Assembly: GCA_019636275.1 (NCBI GenBank)
Contig: JAHBXY010000072.1
Span: forward strand, 1 to 42,941
Length of the DNA: 42,941 bases
Direction: 5' to 3'
Origin: Planctomycetota bacterium
GTDB lineage: Bacteria; Planctomycetota; J058
Shown piece by piece: positions 16,421 to 24,342 of the stretch (its first letter is position 1; each line of letters begins with the position of its first letter). Under the pieces are notes generated by a model. It searched no databases and was not told the DNA's origin. It saw nothing but the letters and a program-made list of their open reading frames with translations. Position numbers and translations under genes: made by a program.

Positions 16421-17605
16421 ATGCGCCGCGCCCACGCCTGGTCCCTCGTCGCCGCCGGCTCGATCGCCGCGGTCCTCGCCCTGAGCTCACGCCGCTGCGC
16501 GGCCGGCCCCCCGGCGCCCCCGCCGGCGAGCATCCGCCTCGAGCGCGTCGTCGGCGGGCTGCGCAGCCCCGTGCACCTGACCCACGCCGGCGACGGCAGC
16601 GGGCGGCTGTACGTCGTCGAGCAGGCGGGGCGCATCCGGGTCGTCGAGGGCGGCGCCCTGCGCCCCGAGCCGCTCCTCGACCTCACCGACCGCGTGCGCT
16701 CGGGCGGGGAGATGGGCCTCCTGAGCGTCGCCTTCCACCCGCGCTACCCGACCGACCGGCGCCTCTACGTCAACTACACCCGCCGCAAGGAGGGCGCGCG
16801 CCGCGGGCTCGAGACCGTCGTGGCCGAGCACCGGGTCGCCGACGACGGCGCGAGCGCGGCCCGCGAGGGCCGCGTGCTGCTGACGATCGACCAGCCGTGG
16901 GAGAACCACAACGGCGGCCAGCTCGCCTTCGGCGCCGACGGGTTCCTCTACATCGGCATGGGCGACGGCGGCTCGGGCGGCGACCCGCTCGACGCCGGGC
17001 AGCGGACCGACACACTCCTGGGCAAGCTCCTGCGCATCGACGTCGAGCCGGCGGGCGACCGCCCCTACGGGGTCCCGCCCGACAACCCGTTCGTCAAGGG
17101 CCCGCACCTGCCCGAGGTGTGGGCCTCGGGCCTGCGCAACCCGTGGCGCTTCTCCTTCGACCGCGCGCGCCCGGAGCGGCTGTTCGCGGCCGACGTGGGG
17201 CAGAACGCCTGGGAGGCGGTCTACCTGGTCGAGCGCGGCGACAACTGCGGCTGGCGGCTGCTCGAGGGCTCGCGGCCGTTCAAGCTGCCGCGCGGCCACG
17301 ACACGTCGAAGCTCCGCATGCCGATCGCCGAGTACGGGCGCCACGAGGGCCAGTCGGTGACCGGCGGCTTCGTCTACAGAGGCGAGGCCTGCCCGTCGCT
17401 CGTGGGCAAGTACCTGTTCACCGACTTCTACCCGTCGGCCTTCTGGACCCTGACCGAACAGGAGGGCGGCGCCTGGCGGCGCGAGGAGGTCGCCCGCCAC
17501 GACTTCCAGGTGAGCTCGTTCGGCGAGGACGAGGCCGGCGAGGTGTACGTCGTCGACTACGCGGGCGTGATCTACCGGGTGGCGGAGGCGGCCCGGCGCT
17601 ACTGA
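16421..17605 (+). CDS. PQQ-dependent sugar dehydrogenase-like (GSDH) secreted protein
   Basis: 394 residues with an N-terminal signal or anchor (SLVAAGSIAAVLALSS). The rest is a six-bladed beta-propeller of the soluble glucose/sorbosone dehydrogenase family. GLRSPVHLTHAGDGSGRLYV opens it, NHNGGQLAFGADGFLYIGMGDGG contains the catalytic-type His and calcium/PQQ loop, and LGKLLRIDV, GLRNPWRFSFD and ADVGQNAWE follow. Family members oxidise aldoses in the periplasm using PQQ, but many relatives (YliI/HHIP-like) have unknown substrates. ATG 16421 directly precedes the signal peptide. The gene converges on the PHP lipoprotein gene with 10 nt between stops. Confidence 0.88.
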   Translation: MRRAHAWSLVAAGSIAAVLALSSRRCAAGPPAPPPASIRLERVVGGLRSPVHLTHAGDGSGRLYVVEQAGRIRVVEGGALRPEPLLDLTDRVRSGGEMGLLSVAFHPRYPTDRRLYVNYTRRKEGARRGLETVVAEHRVADDGASAAREGRVLLTIDQPWENHNGGQLAFGADGFLYIGMGDGGSGGDPLDAGQRTDTLLGKLLRIDVEPAGDRPYGVPPDNPFVKGPHLPEVWASGLRNPWRFSFDRARPERLFAADVGQNAWEAVYLVERGDNCGWRLLEGSRPFKLPRGHDTSKLRMPIAEYGRHEGQSVTGGFVYRGEACPSLVGKYLFTDFYPSAFWTLTEQEGGAWRREEVARHDFQVSSFGEDEAGEVYVVDYAGVIYRVAEAARRY

Positions 17606-17615
17606 CCTCGCCCCG

Positions 17616-19049
17616 TCACTCCGCCCAGATCGGCGAGGTGATCGCCCCGCGGGCGTAGCCCCAGTTCAGCCGGTCGAAGTTGAGCATCGTGTCGACCTCG
17701 TGCGGCAGGCGGATCGTCGGCAGCCGCGTGCCGATCGTCACCTGGAAGCCGGCCGGCAGGCCCAGCGTCGCCAGGGCCTGGACGCCGGTCTGGCCGAACA
17801 CCTGCCCGCTGAGCGCCAGGAGCCCCCAGCCGGTGCTCTGGAAGCTCATGTCGACGCGCTCGAACACGTCGAGGCGCGTCCACGTGCGCGCCGCCGCCGT
17901 GTCGGTCCACTCGAACGTGTCGTCGTTCGAGAGCAGCGCGAACTGCAGGTGCGTCTGCCCGTTCCGGATCACGTCCACGCGCCCGCCCTGCGCGTTCTGC
18001 ACGCGGACGCGGTAGCGGACCTGGCGGTTGAGCGGCACCGAGTCGCCGATGATCGCCTCGAACACGCCGTCGCCGTCGGCGTCGGCCGTGAACTCGACCT
18101 CGGGGCCGCCCCAGCTCCCGACCCACGTGCGCGCCTCGCGGATCCCCTGCAGGAGGTCGCCCCGCGCCTGCGTCGGGGCGAACACGCGCGTCGTCGGCAG
18201 GCCCGGGAACACGAGCATGTGGCGGTCGCCGCCGCCGACGGCCGCCTTCTTGCGGCCGCGGTTGAGGTGCGCCTCCCAGAGCTTCAGCGCCTGGTAGTTG
18301 CCGCCGCCGCCGCGGTGGCGCACCGCCTCGCGCAGCTCCGGCGTGCAGTCCTCGCCGAGCTGCGCCAGGCCCTCGGAGCGCAGCTTGTCGTCGATGTGCT
18401 GGTCGTCGGTGTCGAAGAAGCCGCGCGGCAGCGCCAGCCCCCAGTAGGAGTTCCACACCTCGACCGCGTCGAAGGAGCGCGACAGGTAGATGCTCTCGCT
18501 CCCCCGCTGGCACGGATGGTTGAGGATCGCGATCCCGCCCTGGCGGTGGACCTCGTCGAACGCGGCCTGCATCTGCGAGTTGATCGTCGACGCGCCGCGC
18601 GAGCGGTCGATCTCGGGCACGACCCGCGTCAGGCCGACCATGCCGATGTGGACGCTCCCGCCCCACTCCTCGCCGTCGAGGATCGTGAGCGTGTTGGCCC
18701 GGTAGGACGGGTCGTTGACCTGGTCGAGCGTGCGGTGGTCGGTCAGCGCCAGGTAGTCCAGCCCGGCGACCTCGGCCAGGTGGAAGCACATCCCCGGCGG
18801 GTCCCCGCCCTGGCGGTCGGCGTCCTGCGAGTACGGCGCCGAGTGGCTGTGCAGGTCGCCCTTCCACCAGCGGCCCGCCGGCGGACCGGGGGGCGCAGGG
18901 GGGAGGGTCGTCCCGCCGGGGCCAGGCGTCGCCGACGACACGGGGGCGGCCGTGGACGCGCTCCCGCCACCACCCCCGCCGCCGCCGCAGCCGGCGGCGC
19001 CCAGGAACAGCGACGACGTGACGAGGCAGACCGCGATCCGATGCTGCAC
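17616..19049 (-). CDS. PHP-domain metallohydrolase lipoprotein
   Basis: 477 residues from a GTG with GAGAGGG 7 nt upstream. The N-terminus is a lipoprotein signal (AVCLVTSSLFLGAAGC, lipobox LGAAGC) followed by a glycine run and a Ser/Thr/Pro linker. The PHP fold supplies metal ligands: KGDLHSHS, DYLALTDHR, AILNHPC and the late GGGDRH. A DADGDGVFE stretch (about residue 340) resembles a calcium-binding EF-hand-like loop, and the C-terminal third is beta-rich. PHP proteins are phosphoesterases; this membrane-tethered, extracytoplasmic form probably acts on a phosphorylated or polyphosphate substrate that cannot be named from sequence. An upstream in-frame ATG (19097) would bury the signal peptide and was rejected. 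Confidence 0.85.
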   Translation of the reverse strand: MQHRIAVCLVTSSLFLGAAGCGGGGGGGGSASTAAPVSSATPGPGGTTLPPAPPGPPAGRWWKGDLHSHSAPYSQDADRQGGDPPGMCFHLAEVAGLDYLALTDHRTLDQVNDPSYRANTLTILDGEEWGGSVHIGMVGLTRVVPEIDRSRGASTINSQMQAAFDEVHRQGGIAILNHPCQRGSESIYLSRSFDAVEVWNSYWGLALPRGFFDTDDQHIDDKLRSEGLAQLGEDCTPELREAVRHRGGGGNYQALKLWEAHLNRGRKKAAVGGGDRHMLVFPGLPTTRVFAPTQARGDLLQGIREARTWVGSWGGPEVEFTADADGDGVFEAIIGDSVPLNRQVRYRVRVQNAQGGRVDVIRNGQTHLQFALLSNDDTFEWTDTAAARTWTRLDVFERVDMSFQSTGWGLLALSGQVFGQTGVQALATLGLPAGFQVTIGTRLPTIRLPHEVDTMLNFDRLNWGYARGAITSPIWAE

Positions 19050-19181
19050 GCGCGTACCCTCTCGAGGGGCGTGCGGGCAAAGCACGGGCCGCCGCAAGTC
19101 CTTACCGGACGGAGTGCGGCGGCCCAGCGGCCTCCCAGCTTCGGAAACGGGGAACCATCCCGTTGCAGGACGCCCCGGCGA

Positions 19182-19559
19182 TCAGACCAGGACGGTGCTG
19201 TCCATGATCTGGCGGACCCGCGTCAGCGCCGCGTCGAGCGAGCGGTGGACGCGCAGGCCGCGCCGCCCGAGCGAGCGCGAGGAGAAGAACTCGTCGAACT
19301 CGAACGCCGGGCGGACGACGAGGTGGATGCGCACACCCCGGTCGAGGCCCTCCTCGAGCGCGAAGGTCCCCAGGCTGTCGATCGACGTCAGGGTCCTGAG
19401 GTCGAGCACCACCCGGGCGTAGCCCTCGTCGGCCAGCGAGGCGAGGCGTTCGCCGAGCGCGCGCGCGCGGCTCCCTCGCAGCTTGCCGGTCACGCTGAGG
19501 AGCGCGGCCCGATCCGAGATCGTCGACACCGGGAAGTCGTCTTCTTCCACGACGGACAC
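19182..19559 (-). CDS. STAS-domain protein (anti-sigma factor antagonist-like)
   Basis: 125 residues, a single STAS domain as in SpoIIAA/RsbV: VSTISDRAALLSVTGKL opens the strand-helix fold, and VVLDLRTLTSIDSLGTFALEEG carries the serine that is phosphorylated in the family. The C-terminus has an added basic/aromatic stretch (FEFDEFFSSRSLGRRGL). Such proteins relieve an anti-sigma factor kinase of the RsbW type, but none is nearby. The frame is open to 19757, but translation upstream is low-quality and the domain begins right at the GTG at 19559, so I use that start. Confidence 0.75.
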   Translation of the reverse strand: MSVVEEDDFPVSTISDRAALLSVTGKLRGSRARALGERLASLADEGYARVVLDLRTLTSIDSLGTFALEEGLDRGVRIHLVVRPAFEFDEFFSSRSLGRRGLRVHRSLDAALTRVRQIMDSTVLV

Positions 19560-19760
19560 TGCCCACCCACCCTGCCGGCTCGCCTTCGCTCCCGGACCCT
19601 TCCCTGTCCGGAACCGAGGCCCAACACCAGCGCAGGCTCCTACTGCAACTGCCAGCCCAGCCGGCGCCGGCATGTAAGCGTCTGCAGCGCAAGCGGTTCT
19701 GTGAGGAGGTGCCGCCCCCGTTGGCGGGGATTTCCCGAAACTGGCCCTGTCGGTCATCGG

Positions 19761-19790
19761 AGTGTGCGGGGAGTGTGCAGAGAAGTGTGC
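19761..19790. repeat. Three direct AGTGTGC repeats spaced about one helical turn
   Basis: AGTGTGC occurs at 19761, 19772 and 19784, i.e. 11 and 12 nt apart, just beyond the acyltransferase stop and upstream of the STAS gene (both on the minus strand). Spacing near one helical turn is what an operator for a cooperative regulator would show, but there is no further support. Confidence 0.35.
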
Positions 19791-19799
19791 CCCGAGCGC

Positions 19800-21329
19800 T
19801 CAGCCCGATGGCGATGGCGGTGAAGGCTCGGGCTTGACGCGTCCATCCGATGCGATCACCCCGGGCAGGGCCAGCCCCTGCGCCAGCTCGTCGATGGCGT
19901 CGTGCAACACCGCGCGCTCCCGGCGCAGGCGCTCGACGGCCACGTCGCGCGAGCGCCGGGTGAGCCGCACGCGCAGGGCGCGGAGCGTCTCGCGGGAGAC
20001 GCGCCGATAGCGCACGGCCACGGCGCCGCCGGCGGCGGCGAGCGTGGCGACGAGGAGCCCCGCCAGGAGCGGCTGGTCGGGCACGCTCGGGAAGCGCGCG
20101 TGCAGGGCCTGGTGGCCGAGGGCGGCGAGGACGCCCGCAGCGAGCCACGTGAGCGGGAACAGGAGCGCGCCGACGAGGATCTTCACCGTGGCCTCGTCCT
20201 TGCGTTTCCTGGCGGCGAGGCGCGCGATCGCCCACAGGAGCGCGGCCGCCGGCAGGTTGACGACGACGCCCACGACCAGGATCGGCGGAAGGAGCAGGAA
20301 CACGAGCAGGAACTGCAGGAGGATGATCGCGCCCAGCCAGCGCGACAGGAGCCGCGGGGCGCGGTCCAGCTCGGGGTCCTCGAGGCCGAGCGAGCGCAGG
20401 TCCTCGTCGTACCACTCGACGCGGCGGCGCAGCTCGGCCACGCGCTCGGGGTCGGTCCGGCGGCGCTCGAGGTAGGCCTGGCGGGCGCGCGCGAAGCCGA
20501 GCGACAGCTCCAGCATGTCGGCGGGGCCGGGCGCGCGGCCGGCGCGGGCGGCCCGCTCGGCGCGCATGAGCGACCGCCCCCGGTGGAGCATGCGGTGCAG
20601 CGGCCAGTCCTCGGTGGCCAGCACGACCTCGTGCAGCACGCGCTCGACCTCCGCCGTGAGCGCGCGGCCGCGCTCACGCGCCGCTTCAGCCGGCTCGTCG
20701 GCTGGCTGGTCGGGCGACGGCGGCCGCGCGACGAGCGCCGGCGGGAGCTCGAGCGGCGGGTGGAAGGCCACCAGCGCGCTCGAGCGGAACACGTCCTTGG
20801 CGTCGTAGTGCAGCCCCACGGGCACGATCACCGGCGGCGGCGCGCCCGGCGGCTGGAGCTCCAGGGCCCGGAAGAACAGCCGCGCGGCGCCCGTCTTGAG
20901 CTCGACCGGGTGCGGCGCGTCGTGGCTCTCGCCCTCGGGGAACAACGACGAGAAGCTGCCCTGCGCCACGCGGCTCGCCAGCGCGTCGAGGCTGCGGGCG
21001 TTCGCCTCGCGGCGCGCCGCCTCGTCGGCCGCGGCGTCGACGGCCCGGTAGATCGGCACCGTGCCCACGCGCCTGAGGAGCCAGCCGAGGCCGGGCCAGG
21101 CGAACAGGCCGTGCCGGGCGCCGAAGACGACCTGGCGCGGGCAGCGGCCGAGGATCAGCGCGGGGTCGACGAGGCCGTTGGGGTGCCACGAGACGAGGAT
21201 CCCGCCGCCTGACGCCGGCACGTGCTCGACGCCCGTGACCTCGATGCGCCGGAAGAACACGAGCAGCACGAGGCGCAGCGCGCCGCGGATCACGCGGTAG
21301 GCGAGCGGCGGCTCCGGCGCGGACGGCAC
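19800..21329 (-). CDS. Membrane-associated 1-acylglycerol-phosphate acyltransferase-like (PlsC family)
   Basis: 509 residues. The N-terminal part (1-270) is an LPLAT/PlsC domain: SWHPNGLVDPALI holds the catalytic His-x5-Asp, SSLFPEGESHD is the second (glycerol-phosphate site) motif, and VIVPVGLHY follows. The His-Pro-Asn spacing is that of the eukaryote-like GPAT/LPLAT subgroup. The C-terminal half carries three to four transmembrane helices (LLQFLLVFLLLPPILVVGVVV and others) and a basic tail with helical heptads. It probably acylates a glycerolipid at the membrane. GTG 21329 is preceded at 6 nt by TACACT, and the frame upstream of it is not convincing. Confidence 0.85.
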   Translation of the reverse strand: MPSAPEPPLAYRVIRGALRLVLLVFFRRIEVTGVEHVPASGGGILVSWHPNGLVDPALILGRCPRQVVFGARHGLFAWPGLGWLLRRVGTVPIYRAVDAAADEAARREANARSLDALASRVAQGSFSSLFPEGESHDAPHPVELKTGAARLFFRALELQPPGAPPPVIVPVGLHYDAKDVFRSSALVAFHPPLELPPALVARPPSPDQPADEPAEAARERGRALTAEVERVLHEVVLATEDWPLHRMLHRGRSLMRAERAARAGRAPGPADMLELSLGFARARQAYLERRRTDPERVAELRRRVEWYDEDLRSLGLEDPELDRAPRLLSRWLGAIILLQFLLVFLLLPPILVVGVVVNLPAAALLWAIARLAARKRKDEATVKILVGALLFPLTWLAAGVLAALGHQALHARFPSVPDQPLLAGLLVATLAAAGGAVAVRYRRVSRETLRALRVRLTRRSRDVAVERLRRERAVLHDAIDELAQGLALPGVIASDGRVKPEPSPPSPSG

Positions 21330-21335
21330 GGCCGC

Positions 21336-21341
21336 AGTGTA
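21336..21341 (-). promoter_or_regulatory. Putative -10 box (TACACT), leaderless start
   Basis: On the minus strand TACACT ends 6 nt before the GTG at 21329. A run of ten G (21381-21390, read on this strand) lies about 40 nt upstream. Confidence 0.45.
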
Positions 21342-21548
21342 GCGGCGGCGCCGGACGCCGACACGACGGGGCCCTGGCGGCCCCCCCCCCGCGGACCGGG
21401 GCGCCGGAGCGCGCCCGTCGCGGGTCGTCCCCGGGGCCGGACGGGGCGCCTTAGCTCGAGCGAGCACGGAGGGTTGTGGTGAGTCGCTGCGAGCGGGCCT
21501 CATCTCCGGCGGCGTGACCTGGGACTAAACCTCCTGCCGCGGCTCACG

Positions 21549-21554
21549 TAGAAT
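21549..21554 (+). promoter_or_regulatory. Putative -10 box (TAGAAT) of the gsp operon
   Basis: TAGAAT lies 35 nt before the gspG ATG. A good ribosome site (GAGAGGA, 21577-21583) sits 6 nt from the start, so this is a conventional leadered transcript, unlike the leaderless genes nearby. No clear -35 was seen. Confidence 0.4.
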
Positions 21555-21589
21555 CCAGGGCCGTCCACCCAGCCTCGAGAGGACCTCCC

Positions 21590-22036
21590 ATGCGCATCCG
21601 TCCGTCCGTCCGCCGCCGCCGCGGCTTCACCCTGGTCGAGCTCATGGTCGTCGTCGCGATCATCGGCCTCCTCGCCGCCGTGGTCACGGTCAACGTCATG
21701 GGCCAGAGCCACACGGCGCGCATCGAGCGCGTCCGGGCGGACATGCGCGCCATCGGCGACGCCCTGGACCTGTTCAAGATCGCCTGCGGCACCTACCCGC
21801 AGCAGCTCCAGGACCTGTGGGAGCGGCCGTCGAGCAACGCCGCGCGCAGGTGGGCGGGCCCCTACCTGAAGGAGTACCCCCCGGTCGACCCGTGGGGCAA
21901 CGAGTACGTCTACCAGTTCAGCGGCGGCGGCCAGTACGAGATCATCAGCTACGGCGCCGACGGCGCGCCGGGCGGCACCGACGAGGGCGCCGACCTGTCG
22001 TCGCGCACGATCAACAGCAACCAGGACCTGCGCTGA
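21590..22036 (+). CDS. gspG: Type II secretion major pseudopilin GspG
   Basis: 148 residues. The class III prepilin signal RRRRGFTLVELMVVVAIIG has the cleavage G/F and Glu at +5. The 60-residue alpha stalk continues with HTARIERVRADMRAIGDALDLFK, and the C-terminal domain has the classic CGTYPQQLQDL, VDPWGNEYVYQF and YGADGAPGGTDEGADL loop that binds calcium. GspG builds the periplasmic pseudopilus that pushes substrates through the outer-membrane secretin. It heads a tight set with gspH, gspI and gspJ. The gap to gspH is 52 nt. Confidence 0.96.
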   Translation: MRIRPSVRRRRGFTLVELMVVVAIIGLLAAVVTVNVMGQSHTARIERVRADMRAIGDALDLFKIACGTYPQQLQDLWERPSSNAARRWAGPYLKEYPPVDPWGNEYVYQFSGGGQYEIISYGADGAPGGTDEGADLSSRTINSNQDLR

Positions 22037-22088
22037 CCGGCTGAACCCGGCCCGCCGGCGCACGTCCGGCGGGCGAGGGACGTGCCCC

Positions 22089-22796
22089 ATGCCTGCAAGA
22101 GCAGCCCGATCGGCCCTGCCGCGCCGCCGCCGCCGGGGCGGCTTCTCGCTGATCGAGATCATGGCGGTCATGCTCATCCTGGGCGTGATCCTCATGTCGA
22201 TCGTCCCGGCGATCGACAGCATGGTGCCGATCTACCGCCTGCGCGGCGCGGCGCGCGAGGTCGCGTCGCTCATGGAGCTGGCGCAGAGCGAGGCGGTCGG
22301 GACCCGCAAGGAGTATCAGATCGCCTACAGCGTCGACCGCAACGCCTACTGGCTGGTCCTGCCGCCGCGCGACCCCGCCGAGGACCAGGAGCAGGACCCC
22401 ATGGGCGGCCTGGGCGCGCCCGCCGGCGAGTCGAACAAGGAGGGCCGGCCGATCGACGACGTCGAGCACGGCCCGCCGCCGGTCGACGCGGACGCCGCGC
22501 AGGACCCGCGCGCGGCCCGGACCAACGCCGAGCGCGAGGCGCTCCTGCCCAAGGGCCTGCCGACGGACGTCGTGTTCGTGTCGGTGATCATAGGCGACGA
22601 GGAGAAGCGCACCGGCGAGGTCATGGTGCCGTTCTCGCACCTCGGCGCCGGCGGCACGCACATCGTCGGGCTGCGGCTGGAGAACGGCGGCGACGCCGAC
22701 CAGATCTGGGTCAAGTTCAACGCGCTGACGCGCACGATCGAGTACCACGAGGAGCGGCCGACCATCCGCACCCTGAGCCAGGGGGACCTGCGGTGA
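22089..22796 (+). CDS. gspH: Pseudopilin GspH-like
   Basis: 235 residues. A basic leader (RRRRRGGFSLIEIMAVMLILG) contains the prepilin peptidase site G/F with Glu at +5 and the hydrophobic stalk. After the conserved LRGAAREVASLMELAQSEAV helix, the C-terminal domain has a long acidic insertion (about 90-160, DPAEDQEQDP and more) not usual in GspH, then beta strands ending IWVKFNALTRTIEYH. It is a minor pseudopilin; the position between gspG and gspI fits. The stop overlaps gspI by 4 nt (GTGA). Confidence 0.88.
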   Translation: MPARAARSALPRRRRRGGFSLIEIMAVMLILGVILMSIVPAIDSMVPIYRLRGAAREVASLMELAQSEAVGTRKEYQIAYSVDRNAYWLVLPPRDPAEDQEQDPMGGLGAPAGESNKEGRPIDDVEHGPPPVDADAAQDPRAARTNAEREALLPKGLPTDVVFVSVIIGDEEKRTGEVMVPFSHLGAGGTHIVGLRLENGGDADQIWVKFNALTRTIEYHEERPTIRTLSQGDLR

Positions 22797-23260
22797 GCGC
22801 GCGGCGTGGCTTCACGCTCATGGAGGTCGTGTTCGCCGTGGCGATCGTGGCCACGGCGCTCGTGGCCCTGCAGGCGACGGTGGCCGGATCGATCCAGTCG
22901 GCCGGCACGTCGGTGAACCGCCGGGCGGCGCGCGAGGTGTGCCGGGCCAAGCTCGAGGAGGTGCTCGCCGGCTCGGAGTCGCCCGACGGCGGCGGCGACC
23001 TCGAGGACCGGCCGGGGTTCCGCTGGTCGGCGCGCTCGGAGGAGCTGACCGTCGGCATGCCCGAGCGCGGCACCGAGGTCGTCGTGGTCGTGATCGTCGA
23101 GGTCACGTTCCCGGCCTTCTCCGAGGGGGCCGGCGGCGGGGCGGCGGGCGGCGGCGCGTCGTCGTCGCTGAGCGCCGACGCCGGCATGGAGACGATCTCC
23201 ATGGCCTCGGTCATGCCCCACGACGCCGGGCAGGGCCAGCAGGCCGGAGGGCCGCGGTGA
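22793..23260 (+). CDS. gspI: Minor pseudopilin GspI-like
   Basis: 155 residues from the GTG in a GTGA overlap. The very short leader MSARR precedes the prepilin site GFTLMEVVFAVAIVATALVAL with Glu at +5. The stalk then continues with NRRAAREVCRAKLEEVLAG, which matches the A-x-x-(L/K)-x-E motif after the stalk of GspI. The C-terminal domain is short and ends in a Gly/Ala/Ser-rich tail (about 110-155). GspI seeds the pseudopilus tip together with GspJ and GspK; no GspK gene is present here. Confidence 0.85.
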   Translation: MSARRGFTLMEVVFAVAIVATALVALQATVAGSIQSAGTSVNRRAAREVCRAKLEEVLAGSESPDGGGDLEDRPGFRWSARSEELTVGMPERGTEVVVVVIVEVTFPAFSEGAGGGAAGGGASSSLSADAGMETISMASVMPHDAGQGQQAGGPR

Positions 23261-23976
23261 GGGCGCGCCGGCGCGGCCGAGGCTTCACGCTGATCGAGGT
23301 CATGCTGACCGTGGCGATCACGGCGGCCGTGTTCGCCATGATCGGCGGGATCCTCATCTCGGTGATCAACAGCGCCGAGCGCATCGAGAAGATGCTGCGC
23401 ACGGAGAAGGCGGGCTACGGGATCCTCACCACGCTGCGGCGCGACCTGACCGGCGTCTACGCCTACGCCCTGGGCGGCCCGGCGTTCAAGGGCGTCGACA
23501 AGGCGGTCGGCGGGCGTGAGGCGGACCGGCTGTTCTTCGTCACGACCGCGCGCGTCCTCCCGGCCGAGGAGGGGCGCCCGCCGCCGACGCTGGTGGAGGT
23601 CGGCTACGTCCTGCGCGAGGCCGAGCAGCGCGAGCAGGGGCTGAGCCTCTTCCGCCGCGCCGCCCCGTTCGAGGGCGACCCGCTCGAGGGCCCGGGCGAG
23701 TACGTGGAGATCTTCAGCGGGATCGAGTCGTTCCAGCTCACCTACCTCGACCCCGAGGACCGCCAGTGGAAGGACTCCTGGGAGGAGGGCGAGGCGCTGC
23801 CGCTGGCCGTGAAGCTCGAGCTGAAGCTCGCGCTCTCGCCCGAGGAGCGGGCCGCCGCCGAGCAGGACCGGCTGGACCTGCCCGAGCCGACGTTCGAGAT
23901 GATCGTCGGGATCCCCGTGCAGATGCAGCCCAAGGCCGACCCCGCGCCGGAGCAGCCGGCGCCGACGGGGCAGTAG
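23257..23976 (+). CDS. gspJ: Minor pseudopilin GspJ-like
   Basis: 239 residues from a GTG in a GTGA overlap with gspI. The prepilin signal is RRRGRGFTLIEVMLTVAITAAVFAM (site G/F, Glu at +5). The stalk holds the RTEKAGYGILTTLRRDLTGVYAYAL stretch, and the beta domain includes LFFVTTARV, LVEVGYVLRE and IESFQLTYLDPEDRQWKDSW, the last typical of GspJ. The C-terminus is a Pro/Glu/Ala tail. It is the last gene of the cluster and is followed by a strong shared terminator at 24284-24322. Confidence 0.88.
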   Translation: MRARRRGRGFTLIEVMLTVAITAAVFAMIGGILISVINSAERIEKMLRTEKAGYGILTTLRRDLTGVYAYALGGPAFKGVDKAVGGREADRLFFVTTARVLPAEEGRPPPTLVEVGYVLREAEQREQGLSLFRRAAPFEGDPLEGPGEYVEIFSGIESFQLTYLDPEDRQWKDSWEEGEALPLAVKLELKLALSPEERAAAEQDRLDLPEPTFEMIVGIPVQMQPKADPAPEQPAPTGQ

Positions 23977-24283
23977 CTCCTGCCGACCGGTTCACCACGG
24001 CGGTCACCGCTGTCGCCGACGCCTCGGAGCTCCTCCGTTCGCGGCCAGGCGCCTCCGCTCGGAGCGAAGGCGACCAGGCCGACGGCGTCGTGAGGCGCCT
24101 CTCCGTCGCCTCGTTCCTGCCTGGCCTTCGGGTCCCGGCGAGGCGCTGACCTCGTCGGGCACGGGCGTCGTCGGGAGGCTCCCGAGGTCCCGCGACCGCG
24201 ACGGCGCCACGGGGCAGGGCGCTGCGGCCGGTCGGCGTGAGACGTGACGAGAGAGGCGCGCGGTAGAGCCGCGCTCCGGAACA
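23977..24283. other. Gap between convergent gspJ and the Q-rich gene
   Basis: About 300 bp before the terminator hairpin. I see no gene or repeat in it. The open frames are shadows without codon bias or domain content. Confidence 0.5.
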
Positions 24284-24322
24284 GCGCGAGCCCCCGCCTG
24301 CTTCGAGGGCGGGGGCTCGCGC
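24284..24322. terminator. Strong bidirectional terminator hairpin
   Basis: A perfect 15-bp stem (gcgcgagcccccgcc pairing with ggcgggggctcgcgc) closes a 9-nt loop. It lies between the convergent gspJ and Q-rich genes, 20 nt from the latter's stop. No U-tract is present, as is common at such GC content. Confidence 0.8.
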
Positions 24323-24342
24323 GAGTCGATCGACCGGACGAC

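Noticed and set aside
14429..16435. 668-codon minus-strand ORF joining the small protein to the pyruvate kinase region in another frame
   Set aside because: Pyruvate kinase is intact in its own frame; the long ORF is a shadow that happens to include the genuine 89-codon gene at its end.
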